DNA of 64,000 nucleotides from Gnetum montanum (lineage: Eukaryota; Streptophyta; Gnetopsida; Gnetales; Gnetaceae): positions 663,925 through 727,924 of the forward strand of contig MNCI01002989.1 in the NCBI GenBank assembly GCA_015680685.1, read 5' to 3'. The translations under genes were made by a program, and so were the position numbers. The notes under the pieces were generated by a model. It did no database searches, was not told where the DNA came from, and saw only the letters and a program-made list of their open reading frames with translations. This document shows positions 47,761 to 60,758 of the stretch, one piece after another. Each line of letters begins with the position of its first letter. Within the stretch, counting starts at the first letter, position 1.

Positions 47761-48235
47761 GCACTTAAAATTGGTAAGAACTATGTTTTGTTATGCCTTG
47801 AACATTTTGCTATGAGATGTACTTTATGCTACAGCTATATTGTATATTAAGTTTATGTTTATTATTTTTGTTGTTTTAGTGTCATTAGTCACATGGGATC
47901 TAGCCTAAGACATGGAATATAACTCCTTGCCTAAACTTCCTTCTGACACCACACATGTCCCCTTGAAGCTTTATGAAACTATCATTGATCTAGCGGTTTC
48001 ATGTGCTAAAGCTTCATGGGAGATTCAAAGGTCTAATGATTTACTTTTCTATTTACAACATCATCCATATAATGCATGATGTTGTAGCATATCATCATGG
48101 CATCATCAACTAAAATCATGCAACAACTCTATTTAACTTAGCATCTAAATCCATTTAGAGGCTCTAGATATCAAATTCCTGAAATAGAATACCATCATCT
48201 CTTAATTTATTCTTGAAGAAAAAATAGCAATCTTG

Positions 48236-48774
48236 CAGAACTATGGGTTTTCGAGAACGAGCTCGATCTCAAACACAATGAGAATGAAGATGAAGCAGAT
48301 TTAGTTTCAATTGCAGGAAATACAGTACTTCTGGCATTGATAAAAGACTGTCAAAAGAAGAATGTTCTAGATGTAGATGAAATTGTAGTTCACTTGTTTA
48401 AGTAAGATCTCCAAAAGTACCATTTTTGAATCAGTGTTAGGGACGAAAAGTTATACATTGTAAGGCATCCTAGTGTGGATCTACTTCTGGAGTTAAGTGA
48501 TATGTATGAGCTTGTTGTTTTTGCTCTAGGTGTAAAAGAGTATGCGAAGCCCTACTTCATGCAATTAATACATAGAATATCTTAATTGAGCATAGGATTT
48601 ACAAGGATTCTTCCAGAGAATTGGGAAGGTCTAATTGAGGATTTGGGATTATGGGGACAAGATCTTGCCAGGGTTGTTATTATTAATGATAGTCCTTGCT
48701 CTTATTAGTTGCACTCACAAAATGTTGTGCCCGGTGTGCTTTCATGGATTATGATGCTTGTGATAGTAAGTTGC
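48236..48774 (+). pseudogene. FCP1/NIF-type small CTD phosphatase fragment
   Basis: About 180 codons remain in a single frame interrupted by four stops (48403, 48427, 48583, 48706). The catalytic motif is decayed to VLDVDEIVVH at 48367-48396 (family DLDETL). Further family landmarks follow in order: VRHPSVDLLLELSDMYELVV, KEYAKP, GQDLARVVIINDSPCSY and NVVPGVLSW, matching the NIF domain order up to the usual DNSP-x-S. The expected D-to-T catalytic context is lost (T to I), so it is inactive even apart from the stops. It starts after a CTTGCAG acceptor-like site. Confidence 0.75.
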
Positions 48775-48908
48775 ATACTTTGCTCACTTTCTTCAAATCT
48801 AGCCTAAGATTATGATGATATATGCCATGTCATTATTCATTATCATTATCTTCTCCTTTCCTCCTAAGTTTTTACCTTTGTCTTATTTCAATCATTTTTT
48901 CATTCATT
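48735..48908 (+). repeat. Inverted repeat, left arm
   Basis: Begins GTGTGCTTTCATGG and ends CAATCATTTTTTCATTCATT. The reverse complement is at 50898-51074 with moderate divergence. It includes the 3' end of the phosphatase pseudogene. Confidence 0.7.
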
Positions 48909-49048
48909 AGATTAAAGCAACTTAATAATTTATTTATAGTGTTAGTTTTTTTTTGTTTCAATCATTTGATGAAAGGAACTAATAATTTATTTACAATGTT
49001 GGTTGTTTATATTTCAATCAATCAAATATTTCACTAAAGCAACTTCAT

Positions 49049-49326
49049 GGATTGTTTATGGTGTTGATTTTCTTATGTTTTGAGAATTCCTTCATGGAAC
49101 TAAAGCAAGTTAATGATTGATTTTTTTATTAAACTTAAGAACTTGCAAGAGAATGGATTTTATTTTATTTCAAAGGTTAACAAAGCAAAACACAAAATAA
49201 ATGTTTAAAACATGCTTGGGTTGTTTATGGTGTTGGTTTTCTTATGTTTTGATCATTCTTTCTTTGGACTAAAGCAAGTTAATGATTTATTTTTTTATTA
49301 AATTTAAGAACTTGCAAGAGAATGGA
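49049..49326 (+). repeat. Two tandem units, 170-base period
   Basis: TTGTTTATGGTGTTG...AACTTGCAAGAGAATGGA occurs at 49049-49157 and 49219-49326. More decayed copies may precede it. Confidence 0.65.
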
Positions 49327-50897
49327 ATCTCAAACATTTTTGCTGTGTAGTAGTAGGTGTTGGATTTAATTTTATTTCAAAGGTTAAGAAAGAAAAAAAT
49401 AAAATACAGGTTTGAAACATGCTTTAATCAAATGAATGAACAAATTCTTTTTTCATGAATATGCCAAATACACTAGAAGTTTGAAACATGCTTTTATTTA
49501 GGCACAATACTTTAAATGATATTATCATATATTTGACATATATTTTATGATATATTTTCCATATAATTTTAAATAAATAGTAAATGATTTGGAAATATAT
49601 TTTAATCTATAGGAGATATGGTTAAAATCTATGATTTTAGTGGTATTGCTTATTCAAAGTTATCATTGTCTTGTAAAAATAGTGAAGGATTAATATATTC
49701 TATTTGTTGACCTGAATTGGGCTTTTTTTGGAATGATGTTTGGTTTACTTATGTTTTGGTACTATAATTATGCACATGCAATGTTTGTTCATTGTAAAAT
49801 AATTTCTTAAGTTTGAAGAATCAAATATTAATCCTTAAATTGACTCTTGAAACCACAAATTTAGAAACTAAAGTGATATTTTATGTACATGTGGAGATGA
49901 TGAGACCACTAGAAATATCTTTAACATAATAATATAAAATCATTTCCATGTTCATTAGTGCTATTATTTTTTATTTCAATTATTTTCATGTATGTTGTTC
50001 CTACTAGTATAGAATTATACACAACCAAAAAAATTTGTTGCACTATCACTATGGAACATTGTATATAATTGGTATGCTATAAAATGATATAGAAGTCTTC
50101 TATCTATACTAGGAGTGTTAATCCATGTAAACAATTTGAATCTTTAAAAATAGTTAAGAAAAAATGCAAATACTTTCATTTCCTATTAAAAGTAGATTAA
50201 CCGTATACAAGGGAAAAGAATTGTATGTCATGAGCAAAGAATTTAATGGGTACATGTGAAAATTTAAATTTTCCTTTAGTTACTAAATTTATGTAGTTAA
50301 AAATATTTGAAATATTCTTATTTCATATTTTCTCTAAAGTTTTGCTATTTTGATTAATGCTTCATGTAAGAACTAAATCTCAACTTGATAGAATTACTTA
50401 GATGTTCTTTTATAAAATTTCTTTGTCAATGGTATAGCTTGTTGGAATTGATCATGTGGCTTGTACAATGCAATTCACAAGTTTTATCAATAAGAGAAAC
50501 TTCATTGAGTTTGAATTTTTACAATAGTGATTCATTAAGGAATAAAATTGTTAAACTATTAATTCACTGATATTTGAAACATAAATGAAATTGAGGGAAA
50601 CATATGAATTGCATCTATCAAAGTGCTAAACCATGTTGGGTATTAAGTAGGAATCAACATTAAGCTAATATGTTATATTCTTTAATTTCTTTATGTAGCA
50701 CAAAATTAATAAAATCATAGCTAGGAAATGAAATATGTGGGCAAAGCTTTATGGTATTAAAATGTTTATAAAAGAATCATTTTATTGTACATTATAACAC
50801 TAATTAAAGGGGATAGCAAAATATCCACTTAATCAAACAAGAATTAAATTAGAGATTAAATTAAGAAAGATTAAGAAAACTTTTGGTGCTTTAAAGG
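49327..50897. other. AT-rich DNA in the inverted-repeat loop
   Basis: No recognised feature. Confidence 0.5.
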
Positions 50898-51074
50898 AAT
50901 GAATGAAAAAATGATTGAAACAAGCCAAAGGCAAAAACTTAGGAGAGAAAAGGAGAAGATAATGATAATGACTAATGCCATAGTAAATATCATGATAATC
51001 TTAGGCTAGATTGAAGAAAGCAAGCATAGTATGCAACTAACTATCATAAACATCATAATCCATGAAAGCCACAC
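50898..51074 (-). repeat. Inverted repeat, right arm
   Basis: Reverse complement of 48735-48908. Confidence 0.7.
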
Positions 51075-51620
51075 TAGGCTTCACTACTCTCGAATTAGAT
51101 CTAGTCCAAGTTGCTTCATCCAAAAGCCAAATTAATGTGATAGTCATTCCTTTAAAACCCATGTCTATGCTAAAGATGCTTTGGCTTGAAAGCTTGTGCT
51201 TGTCCCGTATCCCCTTTGGAGCAACACATCTCTCACTTAAAGAAAAAAAAGTATTCTAAAAATTATTCTTGGCATTTTAGGTGATCTTTTACTACTGGTT
51301 GTTGTACGAATTTTATTCATTTTGGTAAGAATCAAAAAATAAAAAAGGAAAATTCCAAGGATAATTGAAAACTTCTTAAAGATATCTATGGTAAAACTTC
51401 AAAGAGCCACAGAAAATTTTAGTGCTTCAAACTTGGTAGGCAAAGGAAGATAGGGAAATTTCTACAAGTGTATCTTAACCTTCGGAATGATGGTTGGTGT
51501 AAAATGTTTCTATGCTACAAACTAGAATAAAAATGCTAAAAGCTTTAAAAAGAAATGTCATGAATTGGGAAAATTAAGACATTGAAACATTTTGAAGATT
51601 CTTACTATGGTATAGTTTGA
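51062..51620 (+). pseudogene. LRR receptor-like kinase fragment
   Basis: Three parts are recognisable in order. A decayed leucine-rich stretch (51062-51259) includes TLGFTTLELDL and a hydrophobic/IPFG segment. A transmembrane-like helix GILGDLLLLVVVRILFILV (about 51272-51330) is followed by basic residues. The start of a kinase domain (51398-51615) has LQRATENFSASNLVGKGR for the glycine loop, VGVKCF for the VAVK lysine strand, and SFKKKCHELGKLRH for the alpha-C region. Stops occur at the loop glycine position and later. The pattern fits subfamily XII (FLS2/EFR-type) LRR kinases. The catalytic loop is absent. Confidence 0.72.
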
Positions 51621-52338
51621 TGAATTAAAATCTCTAATTAAAAGCAGGACATTGCAACATTTTATTACTTAATTGTATCAAGTTAGAATGTGAATAATTT
51701 GCCCCAATTTTGTAAAGTGAGTTGTTTCTTTTAGATAACAGGCTTTGAGACAAATATAGAATAATGGATGGGAGCTTATGATGTCATCATAATAAAGGTA
51801 ATAATAAGTTTTAATTTTACACTACAAAGAATGTCCCAATATCCATGTACAACCATTTTTAGTATTAAAGGATGAAGCATATGTCTTTGGTATATTTCCT
51901 TTCAACAAAAATTATAGAATAAAATTCATATTCTTTGAATTCCTAAAATGCATTTTTAGTTAGTAAACAAAGGCTCCTTATAATGAATAAAAGAATATAG
52001 CAAGCCTATAACAAGCATGATTTATAGGTTGTATTAACGTATAAGATAAAAAAATGTAGAATTCAAAGCTTAAAGATATTTATAGCTTCTTTTGTTTTGA
52101 CATTATGTTAATGTGAATGATCCATATATAGCATGTTGGAAAATTTGTTATAGATAACTCTCAAAATACTCGATAGAGAAACACATTCATAGACATGTAA
52201 AATATGCAAATTGTCATAATTGTAACAATATGGAAAATAATATCTTAAAATTGAAATGGCTACATGCTATATATAATTTAATGTAAACCTAAGAATGCTA
52301 AGAATGAATTTAAGATTTTTTGTATTAAGCAAAGTATT
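51621..52338. other. AT-rich DNA between pseudogene fragments
   Basis: No recognised coding. Confidence 0.5.
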
Positions 52339-52551
52339 GGAAGTTCAAATGTTCCTTTTGTTGTAGAGAACAAAGCTAGAATATTCAGTAAATCTCCAAA
52401 GAAGATTGCCAATATTGTTGCCTAGTGGTTTGGTCCAAAAATGGATGAACTCAAAAAGCTTTCACAAAATACTTTAAAATTGGCATGGCTAGATGTTGTT
52501 TATAAAATTGTACATGATCTTTCTAAGCTTGTCCAACAAAGAAAGTCTTAA
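52339..52551 (+). pseudogene. MGDG synthase C-terminal fragment
   Basis: One frame of 70 codons with a single stop and a natural terminal TAA. NVPFVVENKARIFSKSPKKI, then [20 protein letters not shown] and [11 protein letters not shown], align with the C-terminus of plant monogalactosyldiacylglycerol synthases (family NVPYVVDNGAG...SPKETA...WF). The enzyme makes the main galactolipid of chloroplast membranes. The N-terminal catalytic exons are not visible upstream. Confidence 0.75.
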
Positions 52552-53280
52552 AAATTCTTTTACTTTGAATTGAAATTCAAGTTCCGCCAAAATTGTTTAA
52601 AAAAAGATATAGCCTAAATAAAAAAGGTTTGAAATATAGTATAATGAAATATATCTCATTAGTCATTGAAATCTGTGAAAACTATCAATAACCCTTGATA
52701 TGCCATATTAAAGAACCTTAAAATGCCATTAGACCAAGATTTCTTAGCTATCATACAAAAGCTATATGCTTGCAATATTTTTGAAAATAAAATCAATGCC
52801 TATTTTAGGCTTTAACCTATTATCATCTAATGGAAACATGTGTAATGAAAAGTCCTGCACATTATTCATATGTAATCTTGATTATCTTTACCTTGTTTTA
52901 ACATCCATTTTAATGCTCCATTTTTATAATTAAGGAAAATCTATATGTACAAAAAATAATTAAAATTTACAATTAGCATAAACATGTATTTGGAAAAAGA
53001 AAACTTCATAGCAATTTAATTCTAAAATAAGCATATAATTATTTACATTTAGGATTGTTGCTATTTCATTCATTAACACTAAATAATAACTTTCTTGAAG
53101 ATCACTTTTTGATAGCTCAACATCTATTCAATTTAGTAGGACTAATCCAACTAGACAATCTTTTCTTAGTTACAAGCTACATTTTTTAAACACTGAAATT
53201 ATATTTTTCAATTAAATTATTGATATCCTTACGTAGCTCAACTATATAGTCATGATTTATAAGCATACAATGAGCCAGAT
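52552..53280. other. AT-rich intergenic DNA
   Basis: No recognised feature. Confidence 0.5.
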
Positions 53281-53665
53281 TTAGTATTTTCTTATTTCTA
53301 AAACCATCATTTTCAAATCATCTTTATCATTATCAAAATTTGAGAAAGATGATAGACAATTTTGATCATGTTCTTCATTGCAAGTATGGACATTTACATT
53401 TTGAGGATCAACCCTTATAGAATATGATGCAACTTGTTTACTATTATTATTATAAGAATGATTTACCATAACTAGATCAACTACATTCAATTCATTAGAC
53501 AAGTCAACATCTTTAAATGCATCAATATTTAAAGATGTTCTTGCTCAAGATAAAAATTTCTGAGGTATATTTGTCTTTATTTACCATGAGAATATTCATT
53601 ACATGTCTACAAATATGCCCTTGTATAGTCCATTTACATTTGCATAAAATGCCATGAGAATATAC
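53281..53665 (-). pseudogene. SWIM zinc-finger fragment of a MULE/FAR1-type protein
   Basis: On the minus strand, HGILCKCKWTIQGHICRHVM (about 53656-53597) has the SWIM ligands C-x-C (53644-53636) and C-x-H (53611-53603), followed by NKDKYTSEIFILSKN, which resembles the segment after the finger in FAR1-related and MULE-type proteins. An open tail of 73 codons (53502-53281) is in another frame, so a frameshift separates them. Probably the 3' part of the relic whose transposase-like part is at 59.3-59.7 kb on the same strand. Confidence 0.55.
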
Positions 53666-54390
53666 TTTAGAAACTTCACTTTTAAAACTTCACTTCACTA
53701 GCATCTAGAATATTTAAGTCTGTATTATGTTATGCTGTTGCTTCACTAGCATGCAAACCACGAAAATAGTAGACTTTGGACTTTACTACCATAGGTTTGA
53801 AGTAGAAAATTTTTACATTGCTACTGGTCACATTTTGTATTAGGAGTCAAAGGATAACTTTGCTAAAGTCTTAAGCAAGTTGGTTATATGCATCAATATA
53901 TTTGATAAAATTATGTTTATACCATGTTAAAATTGGTAATTTATCAATTTTATGCATATTTTGGTAAATATATGCATCATTTTTGCATATGAATTATATC
54001 TAGTGATCTATATAGTTTTGTATAATTAGAGAGTAGCCATAGCATCTTTAATTATGCAAAATTATGTACTAGGAGCTTTTGGGTCACATATGGTAGACAA
54101 CATTAAAAATTATGATTAATCATATGTAATATGTTAAATTTTATTCCATAGGAATTATTATTGTATTTAATATGATTAAGTAGGATGATATGTTAAATTA
54201 TTTTTCTTAATTTGCCCATAGGGATTAAGAAAAGGAATATAATTTAATAGTTTCATCATAAGGATATATGAATCTGTTTGAATTAAAATTTATCCCACAG
54301 GCAATTTTATGTCATTTGATTCATATTTTTCATGTTTTAGATTGGTAAACATGTCTTATGGTATTTAACCTCAAATTTAGTGACATAAGC
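53666..54390. other. AT-rich DNA before the copia gag
   Basis: The copia 5' LTR and primer-binding site should lie here, but I found neither a match to the 3' LTR start TGTAACGTGC nor a priming site. Confidence 0.5.
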
Positions 54391-57300
54391 ATGTTTGATT
54401 ATGCAATTGTACAACCTGTAAGCTACTCTGATTTTAAATGTGACATTCCTGAATTAAAGGGTGATAATTATAAGGTGTGGAAGGATAGAATTCTTGTTCA
54501 TTTAGGCTAGATGGACATTAATTATGCTATCCATAAGGATGAACCACCTGCCATTACAACAATTAGCCATCTGGATGATATTAGTAATTATGAAAAATGG
54601 GAGCAATCTAATCACCTCTATGTCATGTTCATAAAAATCAAGATCTCGGTTGGTATGTGTAGTTCACTAGAACAATATGACAATGTGCACGCTTTGTTAA
54701 AGGTCATTGATGAACAATTTGAATCATTAGACAAGGTGTTGGCCAACACCTTGATAATGAAGTTCTCATCCATGAAACTCATTGAAACTCGTGATGTGCG
54801 TGAGCACATCAGGCAAATGAGGGATATAATGGCTCAACTCAAAACACTTGAGGTTGAGATGTCAAAATATTTCCTTGTGCACTACATCTTAAACACACTC
54901 CCACCACATTACAGACCCTATAAGATTTCTTATAACACACATAAGGACAAATGGTCAATTAATGAACTAATGACCATGTGTGTGCAAGAAGAGGGAAGAC
55001 TTGCTATGGAAGTGAAAGAGAGTGTGCATCTGGCTACACAAGGAAAGAATAAAGAAAAAACCAAAGGTAAGAGTAAGGTCAACTTATCTACACAAGCTAA
55101 TATTAAGAAGGAATCCAGATGTTTTTTCTACAAAAAGAAAGGGCACATAAAGAAGGATTGTTCTAAATATTAGAAATGGCTTGAAAAGAAAGGTACTGAA
55201 TTCTCACTTGTTTGTTTTGAATCTAATATGGTTGATGTTGGCCATGACACATGGTGGATTGATTCTCCATCTACAATTCATGTTACCAATTCCTTGCAAG
55301 TGGTGAAAAACCTAAGGAAGAAAGTGGGAAGTGAGCCATGCATCTATTTAGGCAATAAGATGCACTCACATGTGGAGGTAGTTGGAACATGCAAATTAGT
55401 TTTAAGTAGTGGTTTTGTTTTAGAGTTGGAAAGGAAATTTTATATTCCTAGTTTTTAAAGGAATTTAATTTCTATTTCAAGGCTTATATCATTGGGATTT
55501 TCCTTTAATTTTTCAGATACTATATTTAGATTATATTATAGATCTGAACTTATTGGAAATGGTACATTGACAAATGGTCTTTTCAAAATTAATTTACAAA
55601 GTGAAACTTCTTATACTTCTATGCATGTTCATGATAGCATTAAGAGATGTGTTATGAATGATGAATCCTCTATGTTGTGGCATCATAAATTAGGACAGAT
55701 CTCTATTGAGAGAATAAAGAGATTAGTAAATGATGGAGTACTTAGTACTCTAGATTTTACTGACTTTGACACTTGTGTGGACTACATAAACGGAAAGTAG
55801 ACAAAATGTCAAAGAAAGGTGCCAAGAGGAGTTCAAACATATTAGAGATCATACATATAGATATTTGTAATCTAGATATGGATGTGTATGGTCAAAAGTA
55901 TTTCATTACCTTTATTGATGATTATTCACGATATATGTATCTCTACTTGCTTCATAATAAGAGTGAAGCTTTAGATGCCTTTAAGGTGTTTAAAGTTGAA
56001 GTAGAGAAAAAATGTGGTAAGCAAATAAAGATAGTGAGATTTGATAGAGGTGGTAAATACTATGGTAGATATATTGATGATGGACAAGCACTTGGTCCAT
56101 TTGCTAAGTTTCTTCAAGAGCATGGGATTGTTGCCTAGTACACCATGCCTGGTTCTCTAGACCAAAATGGTATGGTAGAAAGAAGAAATAGAACATTATT
56201 GGACATGGTGTGGAGTACACTTAGCAGCTCCAAGCTTCCTAAGTCCTTGTGGATTGAAGCTCTTAAGATGGCCGTGTATATATTAAACTGAGTTCCAACT
56301 AAGGCTGTCTCAAAGACACCATTTGAATTATTGAAAGGTTGGAAACTGAGTTTACTACATATACACATTTGGGGATGCTCGTCTAAAGTAAGAGTCTATA
56401 ATCCACAAGAAAAGAAGCTAGACCTAAGGACCATAAGCATGTATTTCATTAGATATGCTGAACGATCTAAGGGATACAAATTTTATTATCCATCGCATAC
56501 TACTAGGTTTGTGGAATCAAGGAATGCTAAATTTCTTGAGAATGACTTGATTAGTGGAGTAGTATATCTTGGAAAATTGTTCTTGAGATAGATCATACAG
56601 ATTCTCAACCCACTATTTCAAATGATAGAATAATTATTATGCACAATATGCCTAGAGAACAAATGTGTAATGAAAAACAACCAGCCATTGAAGTTCCACA
56701 AACTGCTAATCAAGAAGTAGTAGATCCAGCTAAATAATAGATACTAGAACCTGTTGAAAAGCTTGTTGAATATCATGATCCTCAAGAGAATGATGAACCA
56801 ACATTAATAAGATCTAGTAGAGTAAGGTGATTAGTGATTCCTAGTGACTATATGATGTATCTATAGGAGTCGAAAATGATCCTGAAACGTTTTCACAAGC
56901 CATGAGTTGTAAGGAATCTAACTTGTGTTAAGATTCCATGAAAGAGGAAATGAACTCTATGTCATCTAATGGAGTCTGGGATCTTGTCAAGTTGCTTGAT
57001 GGTGTAAAAGCCATTGGATGCAAATGGGTCTTCAAGACTAAGAAAGACTCATTGGACAACATTAAAAGATATAAGGCTAGACTTGTTGCTAAAGGGTTCA
57101 CTCAGAAAGAGGGAATAGATTACAAGGAGACCTTTTCTCCTATATCTAGAAGGACTCCCTTCATGTTATCATGGCATTGATTACCCATTTTGATCTTGAA
57201 TTACATTAAATGGACATGAAAACAACATTCCTTAATGGTGATCTAGAGGAAGAGGTTTATATGAAACAACTTGAAGGATTTTCCTCTAGTGATGGTGAGC

Positions 57301-58446
57301 AATTGGTATGCAAGCTCAAGAAATCCATATATGGATTGAAAGAGGCCTCCTGTTAATGGTACTTAAAATTCCATGATATCATCACTTCATTTGGTTTTGA
57401 AGAAAACATCATGGATCAATGTATATACTAGAAGGTCAGTGGAAGAAAAATCTGTTTCCTCATTCTATATGTGGATGATATCTTTCTTGCAACCAATAAT
57501 AGTGGATATCTATACAAGGTGAAACATTTTCTCTCTAATAATTTCAAGATGAAGGATCTGCATGAGGCATCTTATGTCATTGGCATTCAGATCCATAGGG
57601 ATAGATCTAGATGTATTCTAGGATTGTCGTAGGAAACCTATATCAATAAGTTTTAGAGAGGTTTAGATGAAAGATTGTTCACCAAGTATAGCATCCATTG
57701 TGAAGGGTGACAGGTTCAATTTGGACCAGTGCCCTAGGAATGATTTAGAGAAGAGTCAGATGAGCAACATTTTGTATGCTTCAGCTGTTGGAAGCCTTAT
57801 GTATGCTTAGATCTGCACAAGACTTGACATTGCATTTTCTATGGGAATCTTGGGTAGATATCAGAGTAATTTAGGTATTGACCACTAGAGGGCTATAAAG
57901 AAAGTGATGAGGTACCTTCAAGGTACAAAAGACTACATGCTTATGTATAAACAAATTGTCTCCTTCGAGGTGATTAGCTACTTTCATTCAAACTTTGCTG
58001 GTTGTGTCGATTCACAGAAATCCACATGTAGTTATGTTTTTATGCTAGCTGGAGGAGCTATATCTTGGAGGAGTGGAAAGAAAATTTTGGTTACTACTTC
58101 CACCATGGAGGTAGAGTTTGTTTCCTATTTTGAGGCTACTTTGCATGGTATATGGCTAAAGAGTTTCATAATAGGGCTTAGAATTGTGGATTTTATATCT
58201 AGGCCATTAAGAATGTTTTGTGATAATTCAACTATTATCTTTATGGCTAAGAATAATAAGAGTGGCAGTCAAAGTAAACACATCAACATAAAGTACTTAG
58301 CCATAAGGAAACGCATTAGAGAAAACAAAGTGGTCATTGCACATCTAAGCACTAAATTAATGATAGCTGATCCTTTGACAAAAGGAATGCCACCGAAGTC
58401 ATTTAAGGATCATGTAGTTCAGATGGGACTTGATTCCATAATGTAA
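54391..58446 (+). pseudogene. Ty1/copia Gag-Pol polyprotein, decayed
   Basis: Domains appear in copia order. Gag (54391-55173) with NYKVWKDRILVHLG, where a Trp became a stop, and a zinc knuckle CFFYKKKGHIKKDC that has lost its second Cys. Protease WWIDSPSTIHVTNS (about 55249), with DSP instead of DSG. Pre-integrase LWHHKLGQISIERI. Integrase (55800-56300) with HIDICNLD, RFDRGG and NGMVERRNRTLL. Reverse transcriptase (56940-57660) with [23 protein letters not shown] and LYVDDIF. RNase H (57904-58446) with CDNSTIIFMAKN and ADPLTKGMP. More than ten stops and several frameshifts. Integrase before RT fixes the copia assignment; Tork/TAR-like relatives seem likeliest. Confidence 0.9.
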
Positions 58447-58720
58447 TTTATTGTACATACAACTTATAGTCTTAATGAAACTCTTATGCACTTGCGATAT
58501 TTTCTCATATGGTTTACACATATAGTTATTAGAGAAAATACACATATAGCAGGGCCTTGAATGAAAACTAGGTTTATTCATAAAGTTACATTCCCATATA
58601 AGGAATTATGTTTGAGAGATAATGCATTGTAATACATGGAAGATAATACTCACATTTAGCGGAACTATCACCATGATTCATGCATTTATTTCTGAACCTC
58701 TAGACTTGATTAAATATGGA

Positions 58721-59100
58721 GACCAAGTGGGAGATTGTAACGTGCATTTACGCATTGATGTGGCCTCCATATCCATTGATGCTTATATGCGTTGGCATAA
58801 TGCATTTTTGCATTGGCGTTGGGGTGGCATCCACATTCGGATGGGGTTTTGGATCTCTTATTTTTCAAATTTTCTCTCATTGTAACTAATTCCATGGCCT
58901 ATAAATTCGTTCTTGATGGGAGAACAAAGGCATCACGAATCATAGTAGGATTGTAGTTTAGGTTCCTTTCATAGACACTTAGAGGTTGCATACACCATCA
59001 TTACAAAGCACCAGTGTGAAAGAAGAATCTAAACAAGATTAATCGAAGGCATCAATGGCTAGAGGTCTGGTTCATTTGCTTTCACATTTTGTACTTTAAT
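58721..59100 (+). repeat. Copia polypurine tract and 3' LTR, right end uncertain
   Basis: GACCAAGTGGGAGAT at 58721-58735 is the usual copia polypurine tract, followed by LTR start TGTAACGTGC at 58736. A TATA-like CTATAAAT is at 58899-58906. With no 5' LTR to compare, the end near 59080-59100 is a guess. Confidence 0.55.
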
Positions 59101-59339
59101 TACTTGTGCAATCTAGTTTTTTTTTTTTTGCACAATTATTTTCTTACATCTTTGATATCTTTTATCTTCCTTCTTTGTCATTGACCTTAGAAGTAAGATT
59201 AATTCACCATGCATGAGATAAATGACCAAACCATAGAAAAAACAACAACCAAATATAAATATATTGAAATAAATTATCTATAATTTAGAATTGATTAAGA
59301 TTGTTAATAAATAAATATTTATGAATTATCTAATATGAA

Positions 59340-59720
59340 ATCATATCTAACTACATTGATTTCAGCCTTTGAATCATCAAGCATAAGAACATTTAACATC
59401 CAATTAGCAATTGCAGTTTTGCATTTAACATTCAACTTATTCAACCATTGCTTAACATCTAATTCAGTGCATCTTGATGAAATCACTCATGTAACACGAA
59501 TACCATTATAATGAGAACCAATAGCCATAACTGTATACAAGTGAAAGAATAACAAAACCCATTAGAAAATGAAAATATTAATTATATGTATAAAAAACTA
59601 AATCATCATATTTAACTAATAATGAAATACTAAAAAATTTAAATTCAAATTACTTCATATTTGTTTGTGTTAAATGTAGCATCCATTGTCAATATGCTAT
59701 TGTGTGATAGAATGATCATT
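59340..59720 (-). pseudogene. MULE-type transposase-like fragment
   Basis: Minus strand. TMDATFNTNKYE (about 59700-59660) holds a candidate first catalytic Asp. After an intron-like AT stretch with an acceptor, AIGSHYNGIRVT, LDVKQWLNKLNVKC and WMLNVLMLDDSKAEINVV (59530-59350) supply the second Asp context. The order fits MULE-type transposase domains that are usually followed by a SWIM finger; such a finger lies at 53.6 kb on the same strand. Stops are present. Confidence 0.45.
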
Positions 59721-59788
59721 TTTTTTAGCATTCATGGTGACTAAAGACTAATAATTAATGGGATATTTTTCTCTTTGTGCTCCTCCTT

Positions 59789-60568
59789 TGATGAGTGGTG
59801 AGGTACCCCTACACTCAACCATACGAATACGATCGTTTCATGCACGATCCGGTTGAACTCCGCAGACGGGCTAGTTGTGGTATCTAGACAGTTATTCTGA
59901 GGTCGTAGTTCGCTGTCTTCCCACCTGGACTAGTATTAACTTTGTCACATATGGTTTAGTCTAGAGTGAGGTGTATGATGTGTTCCTACACTAATGCTAC
60001 TCCTGGGTACGATGGGAAATAATATTAACTAAGCTACGAGGGAGAGGGTGAGAGAGAATCTAAGCTAGCCTAAGTGTGATGAGCATCCGTTCCTTAATCA
60101 TTCATACACATCTTGGACCTCGTGCATGACTACGACTAGGATTACCAAGCGCATGGCATAAGTACGCTACTGGGTTACCAAGTAGTCACATTTGAATGCT
60201 CGTGATTAAGTCGTACTCACTTTGCATTACTAGGAGATAAGGATGAGAGATATTAACTAAGAAAGAAGTAAATAACAATTAAATAAATAATTAAACTAAG
60301 TGAATGTTGCAATGATGAAGTAATCTCGATCTTTATTGCTAGCCATGTGAGTGTCCAAGTACGTCACACTAAAATAAGGATGCTGTACAATTACAATCAC
60401 CGCACTGCGGGCATACATTGGGAGAGAAGGGTTGAGAGAGAAACTGATGTAAAAAGACACTTAAATTTAACAACTCTAATCACTAATGCCTACTAGATTT
60501 GTCTACCTCTTATTTATAGATGAGGAGATATGTTGTGATATCGTGGCCAACAAAATGATTACTCATCA
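59789..60568 (-). repeat. 3' LTR of TRG-6
   Basis: 780 bases, TGATGAGTGG...CTCATCA. Only one clear GATATCG word is left in U3, so the palindrome cluster is reduced. Confidence 0.85.
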
Positions 60569-60758
60569 TACCCCCATGATTGAATGAAAACTTGTCCTTG
60601 AGTTATAGTGAGAACAAGCTCCATTGATTACGCAGTGGATAGGTATGGGATTATTGAATGGTGAGAATGGGTTCATGCCGAAGTATGGAATCAAACAAAA
60701 TTGAGACACAACACAAAGAATGCTAAAGAAAATCCTACAGCTACAATATTGATGGAAC

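Noticed and set aside
53666-54390. Copia 5' LTR
   Set aside because: No match to the 3' LTR start and no priming site; the element may be 5' truncated.
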